From a bacterium 210917-SL.2.15 (lineage in GTDB: Bacteria > Bacillota > Clostridia > Oscillospirales > Oscillospiraceae), in contig JAJCJC010000030.1 in the NCBI GenBank assembly GCA_020555605.1, forward strand, positions 1 to 9,145: DNA of 9,145 nucleotides. Reading direction: 5' to 3'. The position numbers and the translations under genes were made by a program. The notes under the pieces were generated by a model. The model was not told where the DNA came from. It saw only the letters and a list, made by a program, of their open reading frames with translations, and did no database searches. Of the stretch, positions 1 through 6,821 are shown piece by piece. Every line of letters starts with the position of its first letter. Position 1 is the stretch's first letter.

Positions 1-34
1 GCCATGAGCTGCTTCATGCCCTGGCTCTTTGCTT
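1..34 (-). other. possible start or fragment of a gene at the left edge
   Basis: Read on the minus strand, an open frame runs off the left edge (AKSQGMKQLM), preceded by an in-frame TAA at about 35-37. It contains an ATG at about 16-18, but there is no good ribosome binding site in front of it. It may be the 5' end of the next gene or the remainder of a host gene cut by integration. It is too short to identify. Confidence 0.2.
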
Positions 35-78
35 ATGTGTGATAAAGAAGTAATAGAAGCGTAAAAAATTTTGCCGTT

Positions 79-111
79 CCTATCCGGCACTTAGCTCTTG
101 TGTCGGATAGG
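79..111 (-). terminator. hairpin just downstream of the recombinase gene
   Basis: A 12-bp stem (79-90 pairing with 100-111, one G.U pair) encloses a 9-nt loop and begins 8 nt after the recombinase stop. On the minus strand a run of six T lies about 10 nt beyond the stem, further than in a classic intrinsic terminator. It probably ends the recombinase transcript. Because it lies close to the likely element end, a role in attachment-site architecture is an alternative. Confidence 0.5.
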
Positions 112-119
112 TCGGGCGG

Positions 120-1730
120 TTATTCGGGCAAGTCCACCTTGCCAACAAAAGAATAATAAATCTCAATGTCCTGTCTGCGGGTCTTGTTCTCGTCATAGCT
201 ACACTCATGCACAACGATTTTCTCTACAAACTCCCGCAGCAGAGTAGGGGTAAGTTCTTCAAAGCTGGTATGCCGCCGGACAACATTCATAAACTTTTCT
301 GCGTTCACGGTAGCTTCCTGTGCTTTGGAAAGCTCCGCTTGGATAGCGGCGGCTCTTTCTTTCAGTTCCCGTTGCTCTGCTTCATAGTCTGCCGACAGTT
401 CTGTGAAACGCTCGTCTGATATGCGCCCGGTCACACTGTCCTCATACAGCCGCTTGAAGATAGCAGATAACTCGGCTATGCGTTTCTCGGCGGCTTCCAG
501 CTCCTTTTTCTTGGCGGCGTTCCTGCGCTTGCCCCCGTCCTCGTTCTGCTCAATCAAGAGCTTCATAAACCGGGCTTCATGCTTTGCCGCATAGCTGGTC
601 ACTTTCCGCAGATTGGAGAGTACACCAGCGGTCAAAAGGTCGGTGCGGATAAAGTGCGCCGTACAGTCATGGGTGCGTTTCTTGTAGTTGCCGCAGATAT
701 AACAGTCCTGCTTGCGCTTGTCCGTCTGGTATCGCTGCTGATACATGACGCTGCCGCAGTCTGCACAGAACAGTATGCCGGAGAACAAGCCCACTTCATC
801 ATAGCGGTTGGGGCGTTTGCGCTGCTTGCGAAGCTCCTGTACCCGTTCCCATGTTTGGGTGTCTATGATAGGCTCGTGGTGGTTCTTGAAAATCACTTGC
901 TTTTCCGGGGGATTTTCTACACTGTGCTTGACTTTGTAAGAAAGTTTTTCTGTCTTGAAATTTACCAGACAGCCTGTGTATTCCCGGTTTTCAAGGATAT
1001 GCACTACGGTATTGGTCGCCCACTTGCACTCATAGCCGGGGTGGTAGCGGCGGGTGCTGCCCGTCCTGCGGTATTCAAGCGTTCCCGGCGTGGGGATTTG
1101 CTGCTCTGTGAGCATACGGGCTATCTTGGTCGGACCATTCCCGGCAAGACAGAGGTTGTATATCTGCTTGACTACGGGTGCAGCTTCCTCGTCAATAATG
1201 AAATTTTCATCCTCGTCCATGAGGTAGCCATACACAGGCTTGCTTGTGATGGGCTTGCCATTCATGCCTTTTGAGCGTTTTACTGCTTTGATTTTCTTGC
1301 TCGTATCTCTCACCAGCCATTCGTTAAAGATATTCCGCAGCGGGGCAAAGTCATTGTCGCCCTGTGCGCTGTCCACTCCATCATTGATAGCGATGAAGCG
1401 GACACCTTTCTGTGGGAAAATCATTTCCGTGTACATTCCCACTTGCAGGTAGTTTCGCCCTAACCTCGACATATCCTTTACGATAACTGTCCCGACTTTT
1501 CCGGCTTCAATGTCCGCAAGCATGGCTTGAAAACCGGGTCTTTGAAAGTTCGCACCAGAATAACCGTCGTCCGTGTACCAGCGCAGATTGGAAAAGCCGT
1601 TCTGCTTTGCATAGGTTTCAAGGATACGCTTCTGATTGGAAATGGAATTGCTTTCGCCTTGCAGCTCGTCCTCATGGGATAGTCTTGGGTAAAGGGCGGT
1701 AATTGGTTGTTGGTTGGTCTGTCTTAACAT
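120..1730 (-). CDS. large serine recombinase (DUF4368 type, TnpX/TndX-like)
   Basis: This 536-residue site-specific recombinase should excise and integrate the element by a serine-linked double-strand exchange. The N-terminal resolvase domain (about 10-155) carries YPRLS with the catalytic Ser18 and Arg16, and the active-site region KDMSRLGRNYL (85-95). A recombinase domain follows (about 158-300), then a zinc ribbon with C322/C325 and C343/C346, a charged coiled coil (about 405-475) and a DUF4368-like C-terminus ending in FVGKVDLPE. Full length matches the family. The ATG at 1728-1730 has GGAGG 5 nt upstream. By memory of the family the residue before Arg16 is usually Cys; here it is Pro15, which needs an alignment. 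The gene is the last minus-strand gene, next to the left edge, as expected for a gene near an element terminus. It looks intact. Confidence 0.95.
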   Translation of the reverse strand: MLRQTNQQPITALYPRLSHEDELQGESNSISNQKRILETYAKQNGFSNLRWYTDDGYSGANFQRPGFQAMLADIEAGKVGTVIVKDMSRLGRNYLQVGMYTEMIFPQKGVRFIAINDGVDSAQGDNDFAPLRNIFNEWLVRDTSKKIKAVKRSKGMNGKPITSKPVYGYLMDEDENFIIDEEAAPVVKQIYNLCLAGNGPTKIARMLTEQQIPTPGTLEYRRTGSTRRYHPGYECKWATNTVVHILENREYTGCLVNFKTEKLSYKVKHSVENPPEKQVIFKNHHEPIIDTQTWERVQELRKQRKRPNRYDEVGLFSGILFCADCGSVMYQQRYQTDKRKQDCYICGNYKKRTHDCTAHFIRTDLLTAGVLSNLRKVTSYAAKHEARFMKLLIEQNEDGGKRRNAAKKKELEAAEKRIAELSAIFKRLYEDSVTGRISDERFTELSADYEAEQRELKERAAAIQAELSKAQEATVNAEKFMNVVRRHTSFEELTPTLLREFVEKIVVHECSYDENKTRRQDIEIYYSFVGKVDLPE

Positions 1731-1746
1731 AAAATCCTCCGTTTCC

Positions 1747-1799
1747 GACAGCCAGCCCCACTATTCCGTACCTTGATTGTACCACATGGGGCGGCTGTC
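1747..1799 (-). promoter_or_regulatory. inverted repeat surrounding the recombinase promoter
   Basis: The arms 1747-1760 and 1787-1799 are complementary over 13 bp with one bulged A at 1754 (GACAGCC/GGCTGTC plus GCCCCA/TGGGGC). On the minus strand the 26-nt interval contains an extended -10, TGG-TACAAT, at 1776-1784; the -35 is poor. Transcription from it would start near 1768, so only one arm would be in that transcript and the repeat probably acts at DNA level, as an operator or recombinase site. If read through from upstream, the RNA could instead fold into a hairpin in front of the gene. Confidence 0.5.
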
Positions 1800-1905
1800 T
1801 GTATAGCGGCAAAAGCGTCAAATCTGCTTCTTTATGGTCGGTCAAATCGCCGTTTTTTGTGTAGCAGATGATTGGGATTGCATAGTAGAAAAACTCTTGT
1901 TCTTA

Positions 1906-1914
1906 TGGTAAAAT
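1906..1914 (+). promoter_or_regulatory. extended -10 promoter of the DUF3795 gene
   Basis: TGG-TAAAAT is an extended -10 element 30 nt upstream of the ATG. No good -35 lies 16-18 nt further up, which is tolerated for extended -10 promoters. The surrounding DNA is AT-rich. Confidence 0.5.
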
Positions 1915-1943
1915 GGAGCTAATCAATACAAGGGGGTGTGACA

Positions 1944-2483
1944 ATGAAAGGGTTTGTCCGTAACAATCAGTACCTTTCCCTTTGCGGATTGAATTGTGGG
2001 TTATGCCCTATGTTTTTAGGAAAGCACTGTGGCGGTTGCGGGAATGGTAATCAATCGTGCGGAATTGCTAAGTGTAGCCTTGAACATGGTAAAATTGAAT
2101 ATTGTTATGAATGTGAAAGTTATCCATGTGAAAAATATCGGTATATTGATAAATATGATTCTTTTATAACTCATCATAATCAAATGAATGACATGGAAAA
2201 AGCCAGCCAGATAGGGATTCCCGCCTATAATGCTGAACAGGAAGAAAAGCGCAAATTATTGGATTTCCTCTTGTCACACTATAATGACGGGCGCAGAAAA
2301 AATCTATTCTGTGTTGCAGTCAATCTCTTAACGATTAAAGAAATTGAAAATATCTTGCAAACAGTTAAATCCGATAAGGATTTTCAAAGTATGGGGAAGA
2401 AAGAACAGGCTTCTGTTATCGCAAAACTGTTGCAGGATATAGCTGTTCCAAAAGGCATTGAGTTGAAACTTCGGAAAAAATAA
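1944..2483 (+). CDS. DUF3795 family cysteine-rich protein
   Basis: The product is 179 residues starting at the ATG at 1944, which has AGGGGG 7 nt upstream; a GTG two codons earlier is a poorer choice because it overlaps that ribosome binding site. The N-terminal half is a cysteine-rich module: C14, C18, C21, C29, C32, C39, C44, C54, C57 and C62, spaced as CxxxCxxC, CxxC and CxxC. This is the pattern of the DUF3795 family, which is presumed to bind zinc or another metal; the biochemical role is unknown. The C-terminal half (about 75-179) is charged and probably helical, with no signal peptide or membrane segment. It is the only plus-strand gene, is AT-rich compared with its neighbours, and sits between tnpW and the recombinase with its own promoter and terminator. 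It is therefore likely to be cargo. Confidence 0.85.
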   Translation: MKGFVRNNQYLSLCGLNCGLCPMFLGKHCGGCGNGNQSCGIAKCSLEHGKIEYCYECESYPCEKYRYIDKYDSFITHHNQMNDMEKASQIGIPAYNAEQEEKRKLLDFLLSHYNDGRRKNLFCVAVNLLTIKEIENILQTVKSDKDFQSMGKKEQASVIAKLLQDIAVPKGIELKLRKK

Positions 2484-2501
2484 AGTTGTTATTGATATTC
2501 C

Positions 2502-2532
2502 AGCGGTCATGCTCCCCGGCGTGACCGCTTTT
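2502..2532 (+). terminator. rho-independent terminator after the DUF3795 gene
   Basis: An 8-bp perfect stem AGCGGTCA/TGACCGCT (2502-2509 and 2522-2529) is followed by TTTT. It lies 18 nt past the DUF3795 stop and 13 nt past the convergent tnpW stop. The T-run exists only in the plus direction, so it is a terminator for the DUF3795 transcript. For the minus-strand operon it would be at most a hairpin, allowing read-through towards the recombinase. Confidence 0.7.
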
Positions 2533-2544
2533 CCATGTCATCAC

Positions 2545-2742
2545 TTATGCGCTGAACGGTGGCGTATGTCCGGCAGCAGCTTCCGCTTCCAGCACTTTCA
2601 TCATCTTGTCGGCTGCGGTGTCGGTTGCGCCCTGCTTGAAGAAGCCGGAAACGGTAAGGACGGAGTTGCCCATGCGGATTTCCGTCACACAGTCCGGGCG
2701 GCGGTCTGTTTTGGTGGTGCTTGTCTGTTTCGTTTCTGTCAT
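2545..2742 (-). CDS. tnpW: TnpW-family transposon-encoded protein
   Basis: This is a 65-residue protein matching the TnpW family of Tn4451-like elements; the core is TEIRMGNSVLTVSGFF (about 20-35) followed by a helical tail KMMKVLEAEAA. TnpW has no established biochemical role and is dispensable or undefined in known transposons. It could be a small regulatory or DNA-associated protein, but that is inference. The ATG at 2740-2742 overlaps the stop of the DnaC-like gene by 4 nt (ATGA) and has AGGAG about 6 nt upstream, which indicates translational coupling. It is the last gene of the replication block. An in-frame extension upstream to about 2844 lies inside the DnaC gene and has no reason to be used. 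Confidence 0.85.
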   Translation of the reverse strand: MTETKQTSTTKTDRRPDCVTEIRMGNSVLTVSGFFKQGATDTAADKMMKVLEAEAAAGHTPPFSA

Positions 2743-3596
2743 AGGCTCTCCTTTCGCTGCTTCATCAGTTGCTTTAAGCGTTCCAGCTTTTCCTGTGCGG
2801 TTTCCTTTCGGAAGTTGCTGCCCGTGAAGCGGACGGGGGCGCACATGGAAGTCAGCCTGTCATAGATACGGGCGTGGGGCGTGTCCTGCGGGTGCTGCAA
2901 TTCCTCCAGCGTGAGGTTGGTCGTGGCGATCAGCGGCTTGCCGCTTCGGTAACGGCTGTCAATCACGCTGTAAACCTGTTCCAGCCCGTATTCCGTCCCT
3001 CGCTCCATACCAAAATCATCAAGTATCAGCAGGGGGTAGCTGCAAAGGCGGGAAATATACTCATTCCTGCCCTCAAAGCTGGCGGCAAGGTCATTCAGTA
3101 TCGTTGCAAAGTTTGTCATGCGAACGGCAACCTCTTTTTCCATAAGGGCGTTGGCGATACAGGCAGCAAGGTAGCTTTTTCCTGTCCCCACGCCGCCCCA
3201 AAACAGGTAGCCGATATTTTCAGCCTGCATGGTTTCCCAGCTCTCCACATAAAAGCGGGCGGTTTCGGTCTGCGGGTTTCTGCCGTTGTCATGCTCAAAT
3301 GTCCAGTTTTGCATAGCGGGGTCGGTAAAGCCCCGGCGTTTTAAGTCCTCCACTTTTTCAAGGTGCTTCTGTCGGCTTTCAGCGGCTTCCCGTTTTTCAC
3401 GGGCTGCCCGGTGGCAGTCGCACTCTGCCGGGTGTCGGTCATGCCCTAACCATTGGGCGGTTTCTTTTGGAAAGTATGCTTCTTTTGGCGTATGGCACTT
3501 ACCGCAGTATAAAAGCCCGTCCTCGCCTGTGTAGTCCTCCGCTTCGGCGGTAGTGGCTGTAATGTCCGTAATCATAGCTTCAATTCCGTTTTTCAT
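2739..3596 (-). CDS. DnaC/IstB-like AAA+ ATPase, putative helicase loader
   Basis: The 285-residue protein has a P-loop GGVGTGKS (134-141), Walker B LLILDD (189-194) and a sensor-1 like IATTN (223-227), followed by the conserved RIYDRLTSM arginine region (243-251). This is the DnaC/DnaI/IstB ATPase layout. The N-terminus has a probable zinc site (C31xxC34 and C59xC61) and a basic helix, as in helicase loaders. It probably loads the host replicative helicase at the element's origin together with the replisome organizer encoded just upstream. The start at 3596 is chosen because ATGA overlaps the upstream stop by 4 nt and GGAGG lies 10 nt before it; a longer frame reaches back to 3680 inside the upstream gene. 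No IS21-type transposase gene is nearby, which favours the helicase-loader reading over IstB. Confidence 0.88.
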   Translation of the reverse strand: MKNGIEAMITDITATTAEAEDYTGEDGLLYCGKCHTPKEAYFPKETAQWLGHDRHPAECDCHRAAREKREAAESRQKHLEKVEDLKRRGFTDPAMQNWTFEHDNGRNPQTETARFYVESWETMQAENIGYLFWGGVGTGKSYLAACIANALMEKEVAVRMTNFATILNDLAASFEGRNEYISRLCSYPLLILDDFGMERGTEYGLEQVYSVIDSRYRSGKPLIATTNLTLEELQHPQDTPHARIYDRLTSMCAPVRFTGSNFRKETAQEKLERLKQLMKQRKESL

Positions 3597-4354
3597 AAGC
3601 TCTCGCCCTCCTTGCATGAATAATCGGGTATGCCCTGTTTCGGGGCAGCCTTGCCTTTGGCAGCGTCCTCCTGCGCCCACTTGTAAATGGTGGCTGCATG
3701 GCTGTGGTACTGTTTCCCGGTGGAAGCGATATGGCAGGAAAGCCGGTCAATATAATACTCCCACTTGTCGGGCAACTCTGTTTTTAGCCCGGAAAGCTCT
3801 GTATCGGTCAGTATCACATTGTTGTATCTGCCATAAGCGGCGGGGGCGGGGTGTCCCGTTTCTCCCTCTCTCTCTTTCTCTCTCTCTTTTTCTATCTCTA
3901 TCTCTTTCTCTAACTCTATCTCTTTCTCTGGTGGACGAATGTCGGACAAATGTCCGCCTTTTGTCCGGGGCGGTAAAAGTGCCTTGTTTTCCAGTCTTGC
4001 AGCCCGTTTCCGCTCGGCTTCGGTAGAGGACTGTCCTATCATCAGCTCAATGTCGGTCATATAGAAAGCCCCGCTGTCAAGCTGCTCCACAAGCCCCAAC
4101 TGCCGGAAAATCTCTAAAGCCCTCTCAACCGTCCCTATCTGGTGGCGGGTCAGTGTCGCTATCATCTGCGCTGTGTAGGGGATATGCTCGTCAAGCTGCA
4201 ATTTCCCGCCGTTTTTCAGCGATTTTAAGTACAGCTTCAAGAGGATATTGGAGTATAAAATCCCGTCTTTCATATCTTCCAGCAGCACAATGGAGTCGCT
4301 GTCAAAAAAGTTCTCTTTCAGCTTGAGGTAGTAATACTTGCGGTTATCTGCCAT
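3593..4354 (-). CDS. phage replisome organizer / replication initiator-like protein
   Basis: This 253-residue protein begins MADNRKYYYLKLKENFFDSD, the start of the phage replisome organizer N-terminal domain (about 5-110, winged-helix type). A low-complexity Glu/Lys/Ile linker (143-164) follows, then a C-terminal module with YGRYNNVILTDTEL (174-187) and HIASTGKQYHSHAATIYKWA (208-227), as in DnaD-like element replication proteins. It likely binds an origin on the excised circle and recruits the DnaC-like loader that overlaps it by 4 nt. The ATG at 4352-4354 has AGGAGG 8 nt upstream, and the start overlaps the previous small gene by 11 nt. The in-frame upstream extension to 4462 lacks a ribosome binding site. 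The linker coincides with a striking purine-rich strand. Confidence 0.87.
   Translation of the reverse strand: MADNRKYYYLKLKENFFDSDSIVLLEDMKDGILYSNILLKLYLKSLKNGGKLQLDEHIPYTAQMIATLTRHQIGTVERALEIFRQLGLVEQLDSGAFYMTDIELMIGQSSTEAERKRAARLENKALLPPRTKGGHLSDIRPPEKEIELEKEIEIEKEREKEREGETGHPAPAAYGRYNNVILTDTELSGLKTELPDKWEYYIDRLSCHIASTGKQYHSHAATIYKWAQEDAAKGKAAPKQGIPDYSCKEGESL
3859..3929. repeat. 71-nt polypyrimidine/polypurine tract with a 16-nt tandem repeat
   Basis: The plus strand is all pyrimidine here except for five A residues. It includes CTCTATCTCTTTCTCT twice (3896-3911 and 3914-3929), an 18-bp period equal to six codons. It encodes the EK/EI-rich linker of the replisome organizer. Such tracts are slippage-prone and can adopt triplex structures; a role in replication is only speculation. 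Confidence 0.8.
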
Positions 4355-4556
4355 TGTCCCTGTCCTCCTTTTTCCGGCGTTTGGAGTAGTAGTGGGGGCA
4401 GAGTATGATAACCGCCCGGAAGCTCTGCTTGCAGCTATGGGTACAGCCCCGGCAGAGGTCATTGTATGTGATACGATCGCAGGTGGAATTCCCGACTTTC
4501 ACTTGCCGCAGGAAAAAAGACCATTCCAGCCGCCGTTTCTTGCTCATTCTTGGCAT
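4344..4556 (-). CDS. small basic cysteine-containing protein, hypothetical
   Basis: The product is 70 residues, strongly basic, with KKRRLEWSFFL near the start and the cysteine-spaced segment TYNDLCRGCTHSCKQSF (CxxCxxxC) plus a further Cys before PHYYSKRRKKE. The cysteines could form a small zinc site, and the protein resembles conserved small proteins next to replication genes of Clostridia mobile elements; no function is known to me. The ATG at 4554-4556 has AAGGAG 8 nt upstream. The stop overlaps the replisome organizer start by 11 nt, so the two are probably co-translated. Another open frame over the same bases (4459-4728) is much less convincing. Confidence 0.7.
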   Translation of the reverse strand: MPRMSKKRRLEWSFFLRQVKVGNSTCDRITYNDLCRGCTHSCKQSFRAVIILCPHYYSKRRKKEDRDNGR

Positions 4557-4741
4557 GGGTGCGCTCCTTTCTGCCGTTTCCGCTGGTGTGGCGGTATCGG
4601 CGGTAATTCTGTATCATCTCGGTATCATTTTCGGGTTTTTTCTGCCCTATAAGCCCGTTAAAAAATCCTTTGGTATTTGCGGATAGGGTACGGGGCAGCC
4701 CCCTTGTTCTGTATAGGTTCGGGTACATTTTGGGGCGGTTT

Positions 4742-6364
4742 TTATCGTTCCTGTTCCTGCCTTTTCACAGGCTTGCGCTCCCGGTGTAAAATCTGGTCGA
4801 TATTGCCCTTGACAGTCTGTAAGCGGCGGTATTCCTCCCGTTTTGCCCGGTAATCGTTGTAGCCGCTGTTTTTCTCTTGGATAAGGGTTTCAATCTCTGC
4901 TTGCAGGGCTTTATAGCTCGGCAGCTTGGAAATGCCGTTTTCCCTGAAATAGCGGGCGGCTGCGTCTGCTATGATAAAGTCGCTTTCGTACTTCTGACGG
5001 TAGGCTGCTTTTGCTTTGGCGTTTTTCTGCTGTTTCAGCCCGTCCCGGACAGGGCGGGTCTTGGAATAGGCAAGCACCTGCCGTTGCAGCTCCTTTTTCC
5101 CGTTCAGCGTCTTTTCCATCTGCTTCAGCTCTGTAAGGCTTTCCCGCATGGCGGTATAGGCGGCAGAACAGGCTTCGTCCAGTTCCTCCGGGGAAGAAAA
5201 GCCGTACTGCTGATAGGCGGTAACGGTAGCCGCCATCTGCTTTAGGTTGTGCTTTGCCGCCCAGCGGTCATAACCCACGCCCTTGCCCTCGGCTCGCTTG
5301 GCTTCCCGGTCAACCATGCGCTGCAAGATGTTGTCTGCCGGGGTGGTTTTTGCGGCTTTTTCCTCCTGCAAGCGTCCCTTTTGGGTGTGTGGGTATTCCG
5401 GTATGGCTTTGGTCTGTTCGGCGGCTCTGTGGGCGTTCTGCGTAAGCAGGGCAAGGACAGCAGCCTTGTCAAAATCGTCCCCCAGCTTCCGGGCTGTGAT
5501 AGGCTTTGTCCTGTCCGGCGTGAGGTAGGAAAGCCGCCCCCGGCTCTCCTTGACGGTCACACCCTCCTGCAGCAAAAGGGAAGAAAACTCGTCAAAGCTG
5601 GCAGCTTGGGAAAGTGCCTGCCGTATCGTCCGGCACAGCTTCGCCTTGTCCGTTTCAAACTTGGTGGGCTTGGTCGGCTGTCCTGCGGCTTCTCTGGCGG
5701 CGTTCTCTTTATCAAGGGCAAGCTGCCCTTTCTTTGCCGCCCAGTATTCCCGTTCGGTTATCCGTTCCTTGCTGCCGTTCAAGAGGTCGATTTGGTAAAG
5801 CCCCTCCCGGTGGCACATCTCCATGACTTCACTCTTGAAATATTCCATAGCGGCATTGGTACAGCGGTGCTTGCAGCCCTCCCTTGTGTCGGCTGGTCTG
5901 TCCATGTAGGGCAGAAGCGGGACTTCGTAAATCCGCAGGGAGTTGATGACGATATGCACATGGATATTCCCGCTGTGGTTATGCCCGTCCGGGTGGGTGC
6001 AGATTAGGGCTTGGTGTCCGGGGAAATGTGCCTTGCAGAACTGTTCCCCCAGTTCCTGCGCCCGGTCTGTGGTCAAGCCGTTGTCTGTCCCGTCCCGTGG
6101 GTCAAAGCTGATGATATAGTGGTGGCTTTTCACATCTTCCCGTTTTTGGTTTTTCTCATAGCGGAGATTAGCCCGCATACAGGCAACAGCGAAATCCTCG
6201 CCCCCGCAGTTGAGGGAAGAAATGCGGTAATCCTCTCTCGGTATCAGCCGCCCGTTTTCATCAAGGGTGGGCTTCATGGTAAACTCGTCATGCTCAAATG
6301 TGAGGTAGGCTTCCGCTGCGCCATAGTCCGCATTTTTAGAGCTGATATGTTTGAATGTTGCCAA
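4742..6364 (-). CDS. relaxase / mobilization nuclease
   Basis: The protein nicks the element at oriT and pilots the strand during conjugative transfer. Numbered from the proposed TTG start (540 residues), the N-terminus MATFKHISSKNADYGAAEAY offers Tyr20 (or Tyr14) as catalytic tyrosine. The metal-binding three-histidine region is at 128-137 (HNHSGNIHVH), as in Relaxase/MobP-type nucleases such as TnpZ of Tn4451. The C-terminal half (about 330-540) is charged and rich in coiled coil. No in-frame ATG precedes conserved residues: candidates are TTG at 6362-6364, GTG at 6371-6373 and TTG at 6392-6394. I chose the first because it gives the family's usual MATFKH start, but its ribosome binding site is weak. 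It overlaps mobC by 29 nt, implying translational coupling. Confidence 0.9.
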   Translation of the reverse strand: MATFKHISSKNADYGAAEAYLTFEHDEFTMKPTLDENGRLIPREDYRISSLNCGGEDFAVACMRANLRYEKNQKREDVKSHHYIISFDPRDGTDNGLTTDRAQELGEQFCKAHFPGHQALICTHPDGHNHSGNIHVHIVINSLRIYEVPLLPYMDRPADTREGCKHRCTNAAMEYFKSEVMEMCHREGLYQIDLLNGSKERITEREYWAAKKGQLALDKENAAREAAGQPTKPTKFETDKAKLCRTIRQALSQAASFDEFSSLLLQEGVTVKESRGRLSYLTPDRTKPITARKLGDDFDKAAVLALLTQNAHRAAEQTKAIPEYPHTQKGRLQEEKAAKTTPADNILQRMVDREAKRAEGKGVGYDRWAAKHNLKQMAATVTAYQQYGFSSPEELDEACSAAYTAMRESLTELKQMEKTLNGKKELQRQVLAYSKTRPVRDGLKQQKNAKAKAAYRQKYESDFIIADAAARYFRENGISKLPSYKALQAEIETLIQEKNSGYNDYRAKREEYRRLQTVKGNIDQILHRERKPVKRQEQER

Positions 6365-6734
6365 CAGCGTCACCCACTTTCTGCAAGACTTCAAACTTTA
6401 GGGCAGCAAGGTCGGAAACCGCCGCCCGTACCTCCCCGGTAAGCTGCGGGTAGGGGCTGTGCCACTCGTTCAGCGTCCGGGCTATCTGGTTTAAGTTGCC
6501 GCCGATCCTGCCGTATTCGGCGGTCAGCTTCCCAACAGCGGCAAGCAGCTCATCATTGACGGGAGAAACGGTTATGATGGGGCGTATGGCTGCCCCGGTT
6601 ATGGCTTGCCGGATAAACTCGGCTTGGCTCATGTTGTAGGCAGAAAGCCTTTCTGCAAACTCGGCGTATTCTTCCTCGGTCATGCGTGTTTTGACTACCC
6701 GGCTGCGGTGCGGTGTGTTGTATCGTTTTCGCAT
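6336..6734 (-). CDS. mobC: MobC-like mobilization accessory protein
   Basis: This is a 132-residue protein of the bacterial mobilization protein MobC family. A ribbon-helix-helix-like basic N-terminus (about 8-52: VVKTRMTEEEYAEFAERL, then MSQAEFIRQAI) is followed by the hallmark YGRIGGNLNQIARTLNE (about 74-90). MobC proteins bind near oriT and help the relaxase open and nick it. The ATG at 6732-6734 has AGGAGG 7 nt upstream; an in-frame extension to 6824 would run through hairpin-rich DNA and is rejected. It overlaps the relaxase by 29 nt, and the putative oriT lies about 90 nt upstream, the usual arrangement of a mobilization module. Confidence 0.92.
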   Translation of the reverse strand: MRKRYNTPHRSRVVKTRMTEEEYAEFAERLSAYNMSQAEFIRQAITGAAIRPIITVSPVNDELLAAVGKLTAEYGRIGGNLNQIARTLNEWHSPYPQLTGEVRAAVSDLAALKFEVLQKVGDAVGNIQTYQL

Positions 6735-6754
6735 GGTAAAACCTCCTTTCGACT

Positions 6755-6796
6755 GCCGCATGGCTGCGGCGGGATAAGCGGCGTAAGCCGCATGGC
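6755..6796. repeat. two short hairpins and a 10-bp direct repeat before mobC
   Basis: GCCGCA/TGCGGC (6755-6760 and 6765-6770, 4-nt loop) and GCGGC/GCCGC (6778-6782 and 6787-6791, 4-nt loop) form two adjacent hairpins. The 10-mer GCCGCATGGC occurs at 6755-6764 and 6787-6796, 32 bp apart (three helical turns). They sit between the oriT candidate and the mobC ribosome binding site and could be MobC binding sites or leader RNA structure. Confidence 0.5.
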
Positions 6797-6801
6797 AGGG
6801 T

Positions 6802-6821
6802 TTGGGGAAGGCACTCCCCAA
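6802..6821. repeat. 7-bp inverted repeat next to the oriT candidate
   Basis: TTGGGGA (6802-6808) and TCCCCAA (6815-6821) flank 6 nt. The repeat abuts the larger palindrome starting at 6822. Short inverted repeats of this kind commonly lie beside relaxase nick sites; here that assignment is inference. Confidence 0.5.

Noticed and set aside
579..1274. 231-codon plus-strand open frame opposite the recombinase
   Set aside because: It is entirely antisense to a well-conserved recombinase and its translation has no recognisable domain; it is a shadow of the other strand's codon pattern.
2739..3596. DnaC-like gene as IstB of an IS21-type insertion sequence
   Set aside because: No IstA transposase or terminal inverted repeats are nearby, and the gene overlaps a replisome organizer by 4 nt, which fits a helicase loader.
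3858..3930. Possible CRISPR-like or iteron array at the pyrimidine tract
   Set aside because: The repeats are contiguous low-complexity units without unique spacers and lie within a coding region in frame; this is a coding tandem repeat.
4459..4728. 89-codon minus-strand frame overlapping the small cysteine protein gene
   Set aside because: It overlaps the more protein-like 4344-4556 frame, which has a better ribosome binding site and fits the operon overlaps. The 185-nt gap 4557-4741 could still hide a short peptide, but I cannot support one.
5249..6007. 252-codon plus-strand open frame opposite the relaxase
   Set aside because: It is antisense to the conserved relaxase core, has low-complexity hydrophobic and Cys/Gly-rich content and no credible ribosome binding site.
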